Assembly (NCBI GenBank): GCA_002332905.1
Contig: DDAM01000040.1
Coordinates: 62,001-126,000 of the forward strand
DNA from: Firmicutes bacterium UBA2058
GTDB lineage: Bacteria > Bacillota > Clostridia > Tissierellales > Sedimentibacteraceae
Direction: 5' to 3'
DNA: 64,000 bases
Under the pieces are notes generated by a model that was given only the letters and a program-made list of their open reading frames with translations, was not told the DNA's origin and made no database searches. Of the stretch, positions 9,033-17,306 are shown one piece after another. A program made the position numbers and the translations under genes. Numbering within the stretch: position 1 is the first letter of the stretch; each line of letters begins with the position of its first letter.

Positions 9033-9794
9033 CTATATTAGGTTTCTATCTACTATTTGCTTAACTACAAATGATGCAACGTGGTTTGCAAAGCTTCCTG
9101 AGCCAAATCCTGCATCATATCCTAATTCTTGTGCAAGCTCGTGAGATAATCTAGGTCCTCCGCAAACTAGAACAATTTTATCTCTTACACCTTCAGCCTC
9201 AAGTATTTCTACTAATTGAGTTAGGTTTGGTATATGAACATCTTTTTGAGTTACTACCTGTGATACAAGAATTGCATCAGCTTTAGTTTCTATAGCTTTA
9301 GCTACTAGCTCCTCATTAGGTACTTGGCTTCCCATATTTATAGCCTCTATACCGTTATATCTCTCAAGTCCGTAGTGACCGTCAAAGCCTTTCATGTTCA
9401 TGATAGCATCTATACCAACTGTGTGAGCATCTGTACCTGTACATGCTCCAATTATTACAACTTTTCTTTTAATATTTTCAGCTATATATTCTTCAACTTG
9501 CTCTTTTTCCATAAATTCCATACTTACCTTAGGAACTTCTATTGTTGTAAAGTCTACTGTATGTGTACATTTACCATAAACTATAAAATAAGTGTAGCCT
9601 ATACCTAAGTCATGTGAGTATACAACGGCTGGATCGTCAAAACCCATTTTAGATGCAAGCTGTCTTGCAGCTTCATCTGCTTCATCTCCACTTTGGACAG
9701 GTAGTGTAAAGCTCATTTGTACCATACCATCATTTAATGTATCACCATATGGTTTTATTTTAGTTAAATCAACGTTGTTTTTTACTTCACTCAT
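9033..9794 (-). CDS. kamE: Lysine 5,6-aminomutase beta subunit
   Basis: A 253-residue B12-binding subunit. With KamD it moves the terminal amino group of beta-lysine (or D-lysine) to give 3,5-diaminohexanoate (2,5- from D-lysine), using adenosylcobalamin and PLP. The cobalamin motif DAHTVG places the axial histidine at 124, and the PLP lysine is expected at K135 in NMKGFDGHYG. Both positions are nine lower than His133 and Lys144 of the Clostridium sticklandii enzyme, a consistent offset. A second conserved block, ILVSQVVTQKDVH, follows. The start overlaps the kamD stop, indicating coupled translation. It is the last gene of the operon. Confidence 0.96.
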   Translation of the reverse strand: MSEVKNNVDLTKIKPYGDTLNDGMVQMSFTLPVQSGDEADEAARQLASKMGFDDPAVVYSHDLGIGYTYFIVYGKCTHTVDFTTIEVPKVSMEFMEKEQVEEYIAENIKRKVVIIGACTGTDAHTVGIDAIMNMKGFDGHYGLERYNGIEAINMGSQVPNEELVAKAIETKADAILVSQVVTQKDVHIPNLTQLVEILEAEGVRDKIVLVCGGPRLSHELAQELGYDAGFGSGSFANHVASFVVKQIVDRNLI

Positions 9795-11350
9795 TATCTA
9801 GCACCTCCAAGCATTAATTTAATAAATGGATTGAAATATTTACTATCTTTCTCAGTTACTCCAGCTAGACCTTTACCGCCTGTAAATGCTCTTTTTACTC
9901 CACCAAATTTACCTTGCTCTATAGTGTTAAATATTCCTTCAACCTCTATGTCTTTTAACAAAGATTCTGCTTCTGCCAAAATTTTTTGAGCTCTTTTTTG
10001 AATTATACCGTCTTTTTTATATTCAACCTCTTCGCCTATATCTCTAGCATTGTTAAAGATATACTTTGCATTTTCTATTGAAAGATATCTATCATGTAAA
10101 TGAGGTGTGTGTATAGCCTCTGTTGGCATACCAAGAAGCTGTAAGCCTTGATTTGTCCAAATTGATATCATGTTGAATAACGCATCTTGTAAATGTCCTC
10201 TAAATATGTTTCCTGTCATGAATTTTGTAGGAGGCATATATTTAAGTGGAGCATTAGGGAATATTTCTCTAGCCATTTGTGCTTGTGATAATTCATATAG
10301 GAATCCATTTTCAAGCTTTGGATCCATTTCAAATGCGTGTCCTAATCCCATTTGTTCTTCTGGAATACCTGCTTTAAGCGCAAATTGCTCATTTAAAAAC
10401 TGTGAAGCAAGAACTGTATGTGCTTCTTCGAATGCATCAGCAGTTGTAAGGTAGTTATCTTCACCAGTGTTTATTATAATTCCTGCAAAGCCATTGATAA
10501 TTCTTGAGAAATATTGGTCAACAAAGGTTCTTTGCATGTTAATATCTCTAAATAGAATACCGTAGATTGCATCATTTAGCATTACGTCTAATCTTTCCAT
10601 AGCTCCCATTGCAGCTATTTCTGGCATACATAAGCCTGAGCAATAGTTACATAATCTAATATATCTGCCAACCTCTTGACCAACTTCGTCTAAGGCTCTT
10701 CTCATTATTCTAAAGTTTTCTTGTGTTGCAAATGTTCCTCCAAAGCCTTCTGTTGTAGGTCCAAATGGAACATAATCAAGTAAGCTTTGTGCTGTAGTTC
10801 TTATAACTGCTATTATATCTGCTCCTTGTCTTGCAGCAGCTTGTGCTTGTATAACGTCTTCGTAAATATTACCTGTTGCAACTATAACATATAGGTAAGG
10901 TTTTTTGCCTTCACCAATAGTTTTCAAGAAATTTTCTCTATCTTTTCTGTTGTTAGCTATTCTTTCAACTGTTTTTATAGCAATTGGTTCAATAGCTGCT
11001 ACTATTTTATCATTTGAAGCTATAGGCAATTTTGTTATATCTATTTCACCTAAGCTTACTTTAAAAGCAATTTCTTGTGGTGCTAAACCAGTTTGAACCA
11101 TAGCATTACCCATCCAGAATGCTGCTCCTCTGTTTAGCCCTCCACCTTCAACAATATTGTCTACAATTACATTTGGTAGTGGAACATCAACCTCATCAAC
11201 TCCATCTACACCTAATAATCTTAAAATTGTTCTTTCAACTGTTACTGTAGTATGTTTATCTATAAATGATTGTACATTTTCAGCTATATTAGCTGCTGCA
11301 TTTCTTGCACTGTCTATTATTTGCGGATCAAGATTTAATTTGCTTTGCAT
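9794..11350 (-). CDS. kamD: Lysine 5,6-aminomutase alpha subunit
   Basis: A 518-residue catalytic TIM-barrel subunit, full length for the family. Recognised by overall text, including GGLNRGAAFWMGNAMVQTGLAPQEIAFKVSLGEID, QAAARQGADIIAVIRTTAQSLLDYVPFGPTTEGFGGT and YCSGLCMPEIAAMGAMERLDVMLNDAIYGILFRDIN. It works with KamE and needs reactivation by KamBC. The ATG at 11350 was chosen because GGAGG lies 6 bp upstream; an in-frame start at 11362 lacks such a site. It sits 32 bp after kamC. Confidence 0.96.
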   Translation of the reverse strand: MQSKLNLDPQIIDSARNAAANIAENVQSFIDKHTTVTVERTILRLLGVDGVDEVDVPLPNVIVDNIVEGGGLNRGAAFWMGNAMVQTGLAPQEIAFKVSLGEIDITKLPIASNDKIVAAIEPIAIKTVERIANNRKDRENFLKTIGEGKKPYLYVIVATGNIYEDVIQAQAAARQGADIIAVIRTTAQSLLDYVPFGPTTEGFGGTFATQENFRIMRRALDEVGQEVGRYIRLCNYCSGLCMPEIAAMGAMERLDVMLNDAIYGILFRDINMQRTFVDQYFSRIINGFAGIIINTGEDNYLTTADAFEEAHTVLASQFLNEQFALKAGIPEEQMGLGHAFEMDPKLENGFLYELSQAQMAREIFPNAPLKYMPPTKFMTGNIFRGHLQDALFNMISIWTNQGLQLLGMPTEAIHTPHLHDRYLSIENAKYIFNNARDIGEEVEYKKDGIIQKRAQKILAEAESLLKDIEVEGIFNTIEQGKFGGVKRAFTGGKGLAGVTEKDSKYFNPFIKLMLGGAR

Positions 11351-11382
11351 ATTTACCTCCATGCTATAATAACCTTACTTAC

Positions 11383-13017
11383 CTATTCAGTTACCAAGCG
11401 TGTTGCATGCTCAATAATTTCTTGTGGTATTCCTGCGATTCTTGCTATATTGATAGCATCCTTAGGTGTAAAGTTTTGATTTTCTACTTCTACTAGAGTA
11501 TAATCCATATATTTTGAAATTTCTTCTATACATGTGAAACTATTTAAATCATCAGGTAGCTTTAATCCTAAAACTTGAAAATTTTGTATGTCTTTGTCCT
11601 GAGCTATATTATCGTAATGAGTAGTTAGTATCGACATAGAGTTACTATTTTTTAGATATTGAACTACTGCTTTTGTTATTGCAAAGCCTTCTTTGGGATT
11701 TGTACCCCCTGCAAGCTCATCAATTAGTATTAGACTTCTTTCCCCAGCATTCTCCAAGGCTTCTTTTAGATTTACTATCTCTGCCCCAAATGTGCTTAAT
11801 CCTTTTTCTATTGATTGGTCGTCTCCAACCGATATGTGTATATGGTCAAATAAACATACCTTAGCACTTTCACAAGGCACAAACATACCATATGCTACAG
11901 CTGAAATGATTTGCCCTATCATTCTTAAGCTAACTGTTTTACCACCCATATTGGCGCCAGTTATACAAATAACCTTTTTATTTAAATTTACTGATATAGA
12001 AGTATATTTTCGCTTTTTATGTTTTAATGTATCCTCAAGCTTTAAATTTCTGCCGTTTTTTATATGAATTATAAGCTCGTCTGTTAATTCTGGCTTAACT
12101 GAATCTGTTTTTTGAGCACAATTTGCCTTTGCTATTATAAAATCAATTTTGCCTACTTTTTCAGCATTTTCTACAATATCATCATAAGTCTCTTTTATTT
12201 TTTCAGTTAAATATCTTCTTACATTTAGTTCTTCTTCATCTTCACAAGTTTTTAAATCCTCAAGCTCTTTTTCTAAAGTATCTAACTCATTATTGTTTTT
12301 AAGCTTATAAATAACACTTAAATAGTTTTCGCCTGAAACTCTTAGATTTTCTTCTTGATTAAGTTTGTTTATTTTTTCAACAAAATTTTTATTAATTGTT
12401 ACTTCTTCACGCAAGTTTAACTTAATGTCATATTTTTGTTGTATTTGCTCAATTATATTTTTTCTAATCTGCTTTATTTTAATTTCAATAGATTTTTTAT
12501 TATTTCTAATTTTTTCCAGTTTTTCTGAGTATTCATCATATATATAGAATGTCATCATTTTTTGGTCAGCGGGATCTAACAATTTATATAAGTCTGGCAG
12601 TGATTTAATTTCTAAGTCTTTATATATGGATATTAAAGTGCCTCTTAAACTTTTTTCCATGGTATTAACTTTAAGGTTGTCTATAATTTTCTTCAACCTC
12701 TCAACATAAACTAAGAATTTTTTCACTTCAAAAAGCTCAACTTCATCTAGCACAACATTATTTTTCGCCCTTTGTAATGTCTCGCCAATGTATCTGATTT
12801 GTTTAAGTATATCTATGAGCTCTCTTCTTTTACTCATATTTAAAAAAGCTTCAACCTTACTAAGTTCAATTAGCAGCTCTTTCTCTTGCCCAGGTAGAAA
12901 AGGCTGTGCATTTCTTTTACAATTAATTCCATACTTAGTTATAGGTTTAACCTCATCAAATATAAAGTCAAAGTTTATGTTTTTTTTGCATTTTTCTGAT
13001 ATAAATTCATTTAACAT
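11383..13017 (-). CDS. kamC: MutS-like ATPase KamC, lysine 5,6-aminomutase reactivase subunit
   Basis: A 544-residue protein with a MutS-type C-terminal ATPase: Walker A GANMGGKT (about 353-360), Walker B LILIDELAGGTNPKEG (about 433) and the LTTHYDN switch region. The long N-terminal part is charged and helical (coiled-coil-like, 140-300), like the lever/clamp of MutS, but mismatch-binding motifs are not seen. In lysine fermenters this gene lies with kamB, and the pair reactivates B12-inactivated KamDE. Its ATG overlaps the kamB stop (ATGTTAA), suggesting coupled, stoichiometric synthesis. Confidence 0.92.
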   Translation of the reverse strand: MLNEFISEKCKKNINFDFIFDEVKPITKYGINCKRNAQPFLPGQEKELLIELSKVEAFLNMSKRRELIDILKQIRYIGETLQRAKNNVVLDEVELFEVKKFLVYVERLKKIIDNLKVNTMEKSLRGTLISIYKDLEIKSLPDLYKLLDPADQKMMTFYIYDEYSEKLEKIRNNKKSIEIKIKQIRKNIIEQIQQKYDIKLNLREEVTINKNFVEKINKLNQEENLRVSGENYLSVIYKLKNNNELDTLEKELEDLKTCEDEEELNVRRYLTEKIKETYDDIVENAEKVGKIDFIIAKANCAQKTDSVKPELTDELIIHIKNGRNLKLEDTLKHKKRKYTSISVNLNKKVICITGANMGGKTVSLRMIGQIISAVAYGMFVPCESAKVCLFDHIHISVGDDQSIEKGLSTFGAEIVNLKEALENAGERSLILIDELAGGTNPKEGFAITKAVVQYLKNSNSMSILTTHYDNIAQDKDIQNFQVLGLKLPDDLNSFTCIEEISKYMDYTLVEVENQNFTPKDAINIARIAGIPQEIIEHATRLVTE

Positions 13018-14036
13018 ATTTCACCGCCTGACACTACATCAATAATATTAAGTCCCTTGATATAATAATTCATCTTTTCACAAAATTCCGCACTGTCAAA
13101 ATAATATCCCTCTGGAGATATAGGATTTAAAGTCAATGCAACAATGTTTATTGAATTAAGAGTTTCTATCTTAAGCCCTCTTTTTTTTGCCTCATTCCAA
13201 GTGCGTGACTCTACAAAAATTTTAGTTGCATCGTCTATAACAAGCTTGAAATTTTTGGTGTGCTCATTTTGACATAGTTCTTTTAATAACAATGATGTTA
13301 TTGCACCTTTAACATATACATATTGAGTAGTTTTATCAATATGCTCTGTTAAAATTTTCCCAGCTGTTATTCCAGTTTTAACATCGAAACAAACTATATC
13401 TCCTGTGTCCTTTACTATACAAGTAGCACAACCTTTAATCAGCTTTTCCCTAATATTATTGTTAACCTCTTTTAATTGATAACATTCTACTACATATGCT
13501 GTTTTTTCTATAACTGTTTTTATATCTCTACTAAGTACTGCTCCAGTAGCTATAATACAAGCATCAGTAATTATTGGTGAAGAAGATGCTTTACGGTCAA
13601 TTGCTCCATCTACAAATACAACCTGTGCACCAAAGTCACAAAGCATGTTTGAAATAGTTTTAATATCCTTAGTATTGGATGGACCTGCTATTTGGATATT
13701 GCCACTATGCTTTACTCTAACCAAGACAACCTCGCCCATAGGTGTCATTAAATCAGTTGTTTCAAGAATTTCAACTTTTGCTTCTGAAATGAGAAGTGCT
13801 TGTTTTGCAGTAGCAACCAAAACGCCTTCCGTAACAAAAATAGTTGGTTTTTCAGTGTTTGTAACCAAATCACTATTTTCTCCATCTCTTCCTGTAGAGG
13901 TTATACCAATGGTTATATTTTCTTCATTGGCTTTACTTATGAGATAATTAAGCGCAACAGTTTTACCTGCATTTTTTGCTAGACCTATTATTGATATGGT
14001 CTTATAGTTCTGTATTATTTCGTTAATTAAACTCAT
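13011..14036 (-). CDS. kamB: KamB, lysine 5,6-aminomutase reactivase subunit
   Basis: A 341-residue protein with a P-loop near its N-terminus (IIGLAKNAGKTVALNYLI), followed by GITSTGRDGE and KPTIFV. It resembles the nucleotide-binding partner of KamC. No catalytic motif beyond the P-loop is obvious. The ATG at 14036 was preferred to a TTG two codons earlier because AGGGG lies 7 bp upstream. It is positioned between kamA and kamC with 18-bp and overlapping junctions, as expected for one operon. Confidence 0.9.
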   Translation of the reverse strand: MSLINEIIQNYKTISIIGLAKNAGKTVALNYLISKANEENITIGITSTGRDGENSDLVTNTEKPTIFVTEGVLVATAKQALLISEAKVEILETTDLMTPMGEVVLVRVKHSGNIQIAGPSNTKDIKTISNMLCDFGAQVVFVDGAIDRKASSSPIITDACIIATGAVLSRDIKTVIEKTAYVVECYQLKEVNNNIREKLIKGCATCIVKDTGDIVCFDVKTGITAGKILTEHIDKTTQYVYVKGAITSLLLKELCQNEHTKNFKLVIDDATKIFVESRTWNEAKKRGLKIETLNSINIVALTLNPISPEGYYFDSAEFCEKMNYYIKGLNIIDVVSGGEIC

Positions 14037-14054
14037 AAGCAAACCCCTTTAAAC

Positions 14055-15308
14055 TTAGTGTTGTGTTCTTTTCTTTCTATCTAATTCTGTTGGCTCAAGA
14101 GCTAGTCTTTCTCCTGCTAACAAGCCAGCAACACCTGTTTTATGAACTTTTTTCTTTCCTTGACATACATCACACATACATTCTATTTTTGGAAGATTTG
14201 TAGGCTCAGTGTAAGTAGTGATAACACCTTCAAAGTTTCTAAGTATAACCTTTTCTGGTGATTGAGAAATAACATAGTTTGGCATAACAGGAGTTTTTCC
14301 TCCACCACCTGGTGCATCTACAACGAATGTAGGTACAGCATAGCCTGAAGTATGTCCTCTTAAAGCCTCTATTATTTCTATACCCTTGCTAACAGGTGTT
14401 CTAAAGTGTTCAATACCTAATGATAGGTCACATTGATAAATGTAATAAGGACGAATTCTTATTTTAACTAATTCATGCATTAAATTCATCATGATATGTG
14501 GACAATCATTTACTCCTCTTAGTAAAACACTTTGGTTTCCTAACGGAATACCTGCATCAGCAAGCTTTCTTATCGCTTCTTTTGCTTCTGGTGTAAACTC
14601 TTTAGGGTGATTAAAATGTGTATTTAACCATATTGGATGATACTTTTTAAGCATGTTTACTAAATCATCTGTAATTCTTTGTGGACAAACTACAGGTGTT
14701 CTAGAACCAAGTCTGATTATCTCAACATGTGGTATAGTTCTTAAGTTTTTAATAATGTATTCTAATATCTCATCTGATACAAGTAAGCAGTCTCCACCTG
14801 ATAGCAATACATCTCTAACCTCTTGATGATTTCTTACATATTCTATACATTTGTCGATGTTTTCTAGTGGAACTGAATGGTCTTGTTGACCAGCAAATCT
14901 TCTTCTTGTACAATGTCTACAATACATAGAGCATTGGTCTGTTATAAGCATTAATACTCTGTCTGGATATCTGTGAGTTAATCCAGGTGCTGGAGAGTCT
15001 CCATCTTCATGCAATGGGTCCTCCATATCAGCTTCACCAATGTGAGTTTCTGAAATTGTTGGTACAGCTTGCATTCTTACAGGACATCTATGATCGTCTT
15101 TATCCATAAGTGATGCATAGTAAGGTGTTATACCTAATCTAAATTTTGTTAGAACTGCTGCAATATCTTTTTCTTCTTGCTCGGTCATATTAATAATTTG
15201 CTTAAGCTTTTCTACGGAATCAATTCTGTTGTTTACTTGCCAGTGCCAGTCATTCCATTGCTCGGGTGTCACATTCTTCCAAAGTGGTATATCATTGTAA
15301 TATGCCAT
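14055..15308 (-). CDS. kamA: L-lysine 2,3-aminomutase
   Basis: A 417-residue radical-SAM, PLP-dependent enzyme that turns L-lysine into L-beta-lysine, the first step of lysine fermentation. The iron-sulfur cluster motif CSMYCRHC gives C126, C130 and C133. The PLP lysine is probably K338 in APGGGGKTPVMPNYV, one position from K337 of the Clostridium subterminale enzyme. A late cysteine cluster (CMCDVC near 395) matches the zinc-binding tail of that enzyme. Length is the family norm. It lies 27 bp after kdd and before kamB. Confidence 0.97.
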   Translation of the reverse strand: MAYYNDIPLWKNVTPEQWNDWHWQVNNRIDSVEKLKQIINMTEQEEKDIAAVLTKFRLGITPYYASLMDKDDHRCPVRMQAVPTISETHIGEADMEDPLHEDGDSPAPGLTHRYPDRVLMLITDQCSMYCRHCTRRRFAGQQDHSVPLENIDKCIEYVRNHQEVRDVLLSGGDCLLVSDEILEYIIKNLRTIPHVEIIRLGSRTPVVCPQRITDDLVNMLKKYHPIWLNTHFNHPKEFTPEAKEAIRKLADAGIPLGNQSVLLRGVNDCPHIMMNLMHELVKIRIRPYYIYQCDLSLGIEHFRTPVSKGIEIIEALRGHTSGYAVPTFVVDAPGGGGKTPVMPNYVISQSPEKVILRNFEGVITTYTEPTNLPKIECMCDVCQGKKKVHKTGVAGLLAGERLALEPTELDRKKRTQH

Positions 15309-15335
15309 TTCATTTCCTCCCTATGATTATATTAA

Positions 15336-16379
15336 TTAATTTCCAGCATACAATTTTGCGTATAAATCTCTTAATGGTTTTGATTCTCTCATTATTTGTA
15401 ATGATATTTCAGCGTGGTTTTTAGTGTATCCGTTTCCAACTATCATGTTAACGTCTTTACCAACACCTTCTGCTCCTAAAGCAGCTTTTGTAAAGCTTGT
15501 AGCCATACTGAAGAAGTAAACTGTTCCGTTGTCTTTACATGCTAAGATAGATCCCATTTCACAGTTTTCTCTGCTTACACATGTTATAACTAAATCACAA
15601 AGTTTACCGTCAGTAACTTCCATAATTTTTTCGTAAACTTCTACTGCGTTGCTAGCGTCTCCAGATAAACATACATCTGCTAATCCTAAATCTCTAACTT
15701 TATCTAAAGATTTTTCGCTATGTGCCCAGCAAATTACCTTACCAGTAATTCCAGCTCTTTTCTTAGCTTCATATAAACAAAGCATACCCGATTTTCCTGC
15801 TCCACCAAGTACTAATACTGTGTCTCCTGGTTTAACAAGCTTTGCAGTTTGTGCTGGAGCACCTGCAACGTCAAGAACTGATAATGCTAAATTTTCTGGT
15901 AAATCTGTAGGAATTTTAGCGTAAATACCGCTTTCAAATAATATAGCTTGACCTTTAATATCTACTTGGTCAATGTCTTTTCTAACTTCTAATATTTCTT
16001 CTATTACTAATGGTGTTAAAGATAAAGATACAAGAGTAGCTATTTTATCTCCAACTTTTAAATCTGTTTTTCCATTTAAAGCTGGTCCTATTTCTTTAAC
16101 TGTTCCAATAAGCATTCCGCCTGAACCAGTTACTGGGTTTTGATGCTTACCTCTTTCAGCAACAATACCTTTCATTATTTTTTTAATTTCTTCCACATCA
16201 CCTTTAGCTTGGTCATGAATTTGTGTAAAACTTGCTGAGTCAACGTTTAATGTTTGAACATCTATAAGTATTTCATTGTCATATATCTCCATAGTGTTGT
16301 CAATTTTAAGCGCAGGTTGTGGCAGAACACCTACAGGATTAATTACTCTGTGTGTTCCAAATGGGTTTCCTTTTTTCAT
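15336..16379 (-). CDS. kdd: L-erythro-3,5-diaminohexanoate dehydrogenase
   Basis: A 347-residue NAD(P)-dependent dehydrogenase of the zinc-alcohol-dehydrogenase-like fold. The Rossmann glycine motif is VLVLGGAGKSGMLCLYEAKK (about 186-205). The enzyme deaminates 3,5-diaminohexanoate oxidatively to 3-keto-5-aminohexanoate, after KamDE. The N-terminal GNPFGTHRVINPVGVLPQPALKID is typical of Kdd. It is the first gene of the operon, with an AGGAGG site, and is preceded by a -24/-12 promoter 61 bp upstream. The next enzymes of the pathway (kce, kal) are not beside it, which is unusual. Confidence 0.95.
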   Translation of the reverse strand: MKKGNPFGTHRVINPVGVLPQPALKIDNTMEIYDNEILIDVQTLNVDSASFTQIHDQAKGDVEEIKKIMKGIVAERGKHQNPVTGSGGMLIGTVKEIGPALNGKTDLKVGDKIATLVSLSLTPLVIEEILEVRKDIDQVDIKGQAILFESGIYAKIPTDLPENLALSVLDVAGAPAQTAKLVKPGDTVLVLGGAGKSGMLCLYEAKKRAGITGKVICWAHSEKSLDKVRDLGLADVCLSGDASNAVEVYEKIMEVTDGKLCDLVITCVSRENCEMGSILACKDNGTVYFFSMATSFTKAALGAEGVGKDVNMIVGNGYTKNHAEISLQIMRESKPLRDLYAKLYAGN

Positions 16380-16439
16380 ATTTCATCCTCCTAAAAATCA
16401 ATTATATTTTTTGTCAGTTTTGTATTCAAAATTATTATG

Positions 16440-16455
16440 TGCAAAAACTATGCCA
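16440..16455 (-). promoter_or_regulatory. Sigma-54 (-24/-12) promoter of the kdd-kam operon
   Basis: Minus-strand TGGCATAGTTTTTGCA has the invariant GG and GC exactly 10 bp apart, matching TGGCAC-N5-TTGCA closely. It lies 61 bp before kdd. The divergent gene at 17307 encodes a sigma-54 activator. Confidence 0.85.
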
Positions 16456-16526
16456 TATTATATTCAGAATTTAAAATATCTATTTTTCAACAAATTTAGC
16501 TAATTTAAATTTCAAATTCAATCCAC

Positions 16527-16545
16527 GTGCCGAATAATCGGCAAT
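16527..16545 (-). promoter_or_regulatory. Candidate activator site upstream of the kam promoter
   Basis: On the minus strand ATTGCCGATTATTCGGCAC is an imperfect palindrome centred about 95 bp upstream of the -12 element, a usual enhancer distance. It matches 17 of 19 bases of the site at 17267-17285, just upstream of the activator gene. Confidence 0.75.
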
Positions 16546-16580
16546 TTTTATATAAAAATCTTGTAGCATGTAAATACAAT

Positions 16581-16634
16581 ATGATATAATATGCGTAGCA
16601 TATTTAAAATGGCTCGCAAAACTATGATATAATA
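16581..16634 (+). repeat. Palindromic dispersed repeat, copy 1
   Basis: Starts ATGATATAATATGCGTAGCA, contains AAATGGCTC and ends ACTATGATATAATA. The copy at 51801-51862, on the opposite strand, shares both ends and the middle block and differs only in the inner loop. The rest of the 16380-16758 gap is AT-rich and holds the kam promoter and activator site, with no further gene. Confidence 0.75.
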
Positions 16635-16758
16635 AACATACTATTTACATCAATATATAATTTTAACATTAATATATTGATAAATCAATATTTACATCAA
16701 TATTAAAAATTAATATTGATTAATAACATTTATATTGCCTGAAAAGAAAGGAATAAGC

Positions 16759-17172
16759 ATGAGAATAAAAGTAATAGGTCAGCAATTCGATTGTGACGAT
16801 AATAAAATTGATGAAATACAGCTAATAACTGAAGCCACAATAAAAAAAGAAGGCGGTTTATTTATAATAGATTATACTGAAAGCAGTGAAAATGCCGATG
16901 ATAATATAACTACACGATTAAGAGTAACAGAAAAAAAACTAATAATGACTAAACTCAGTATGGTATCATCAACTTTAGAGTTTGAAGTAGATAAAAAATA
17001 CCACTCCATCTATAGCACAATTTATGGCGACTTTAAAATGATAATATCTACTATGGAATATAACTGCAATCTTAATAAGGACGGTGTTGGAGACATATAC
17101 TTAAAGTATATGGTTAATCTGGGAGATGGTGAACCTTATTCAAATGCATTGCAGATTAGTTTATATGAGTAA
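16759..17172 (+). CDS. DUF1934 (YwiB-like) protein
   Basis: A 137-residue soluble protein that fits the DUF1934 family, a small beta-barrel of lipocalin/calycin type seen in many Firmicutes and of unknown function. Supporting text: LRVTEKKLIMTKLSM, STLEFEVDKKYHSIYSTIYGDFKM and a closing DIYLKYMVNLGD. The ATG at 16759 follows AAAGGAA; an in-frame TTG eight codons earlier has no such site. It lies in the divergent gap between the kam operon and its putative activator and reads the same way as the activator. An AGCCTC-TTGTT-GAGGCT hairpin follows its stop without a T-run. Confidence 0.75.
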   Translation: MRIKVIGQQFDCDDNKIDEIQLITEATIKKEGGLFIIDYTESSENADDNITTRLRVTEKKLIMTKLSMVSSTLEFEVDKKYHSIYSTIYGDFKMIISTMEYNCNLNKDGVGDIYLKYMVNLGDGEPYSNALQISLYE

Positions 17173-17266
17173 TAGCCTCTTGTTGAGGCTCTGAAAATTA
17201 AGTATTTTTACGATAAAAAAAGAAAACGTTTTAGATACGAACAATAAAGCCTGAATTTCAGCATAC

Positions 17267-17285
17267 ATTGCCTAATATTCGGCAC
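17267..17285 (+). promoter_or_regulatory. Candidate activator site in front of the sigma-54 regulator gene
   Basis: ATTGCCTAATATTCGGCAC, 22 bp before the regulator start codon. It is nearly identical to the inverted site upstream of kdd, suggesting that the regulator binds its own leader as well as the kam enhancer. Confidence 0.7.
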
Positions 17286-17306
17286 ACAAGGAGGTGGATG
17301 AGATAA

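Noticed and set aside
9324..9608. 94-codon plus-strand frame, Cys- and Tyr-rich
   Set aside because: It is the antisense of kamE, whose B12 and PLP motifs are clear; no promoter or Shine-Dalgarno is present.
16581..16634. TATAAT in the repeat as a promoter
   Set aside because: The box lies within the palindromic repeat and no -35 at a proper distance was convincing; it may still be used, but it is not supported.
17173..17192. AGCCTC-TTGTT-GAGGCT hairpin as a terminator after the DUF1934 gene
   Set aside because: There is no T-run after it, so termination is not supported; the role is open.
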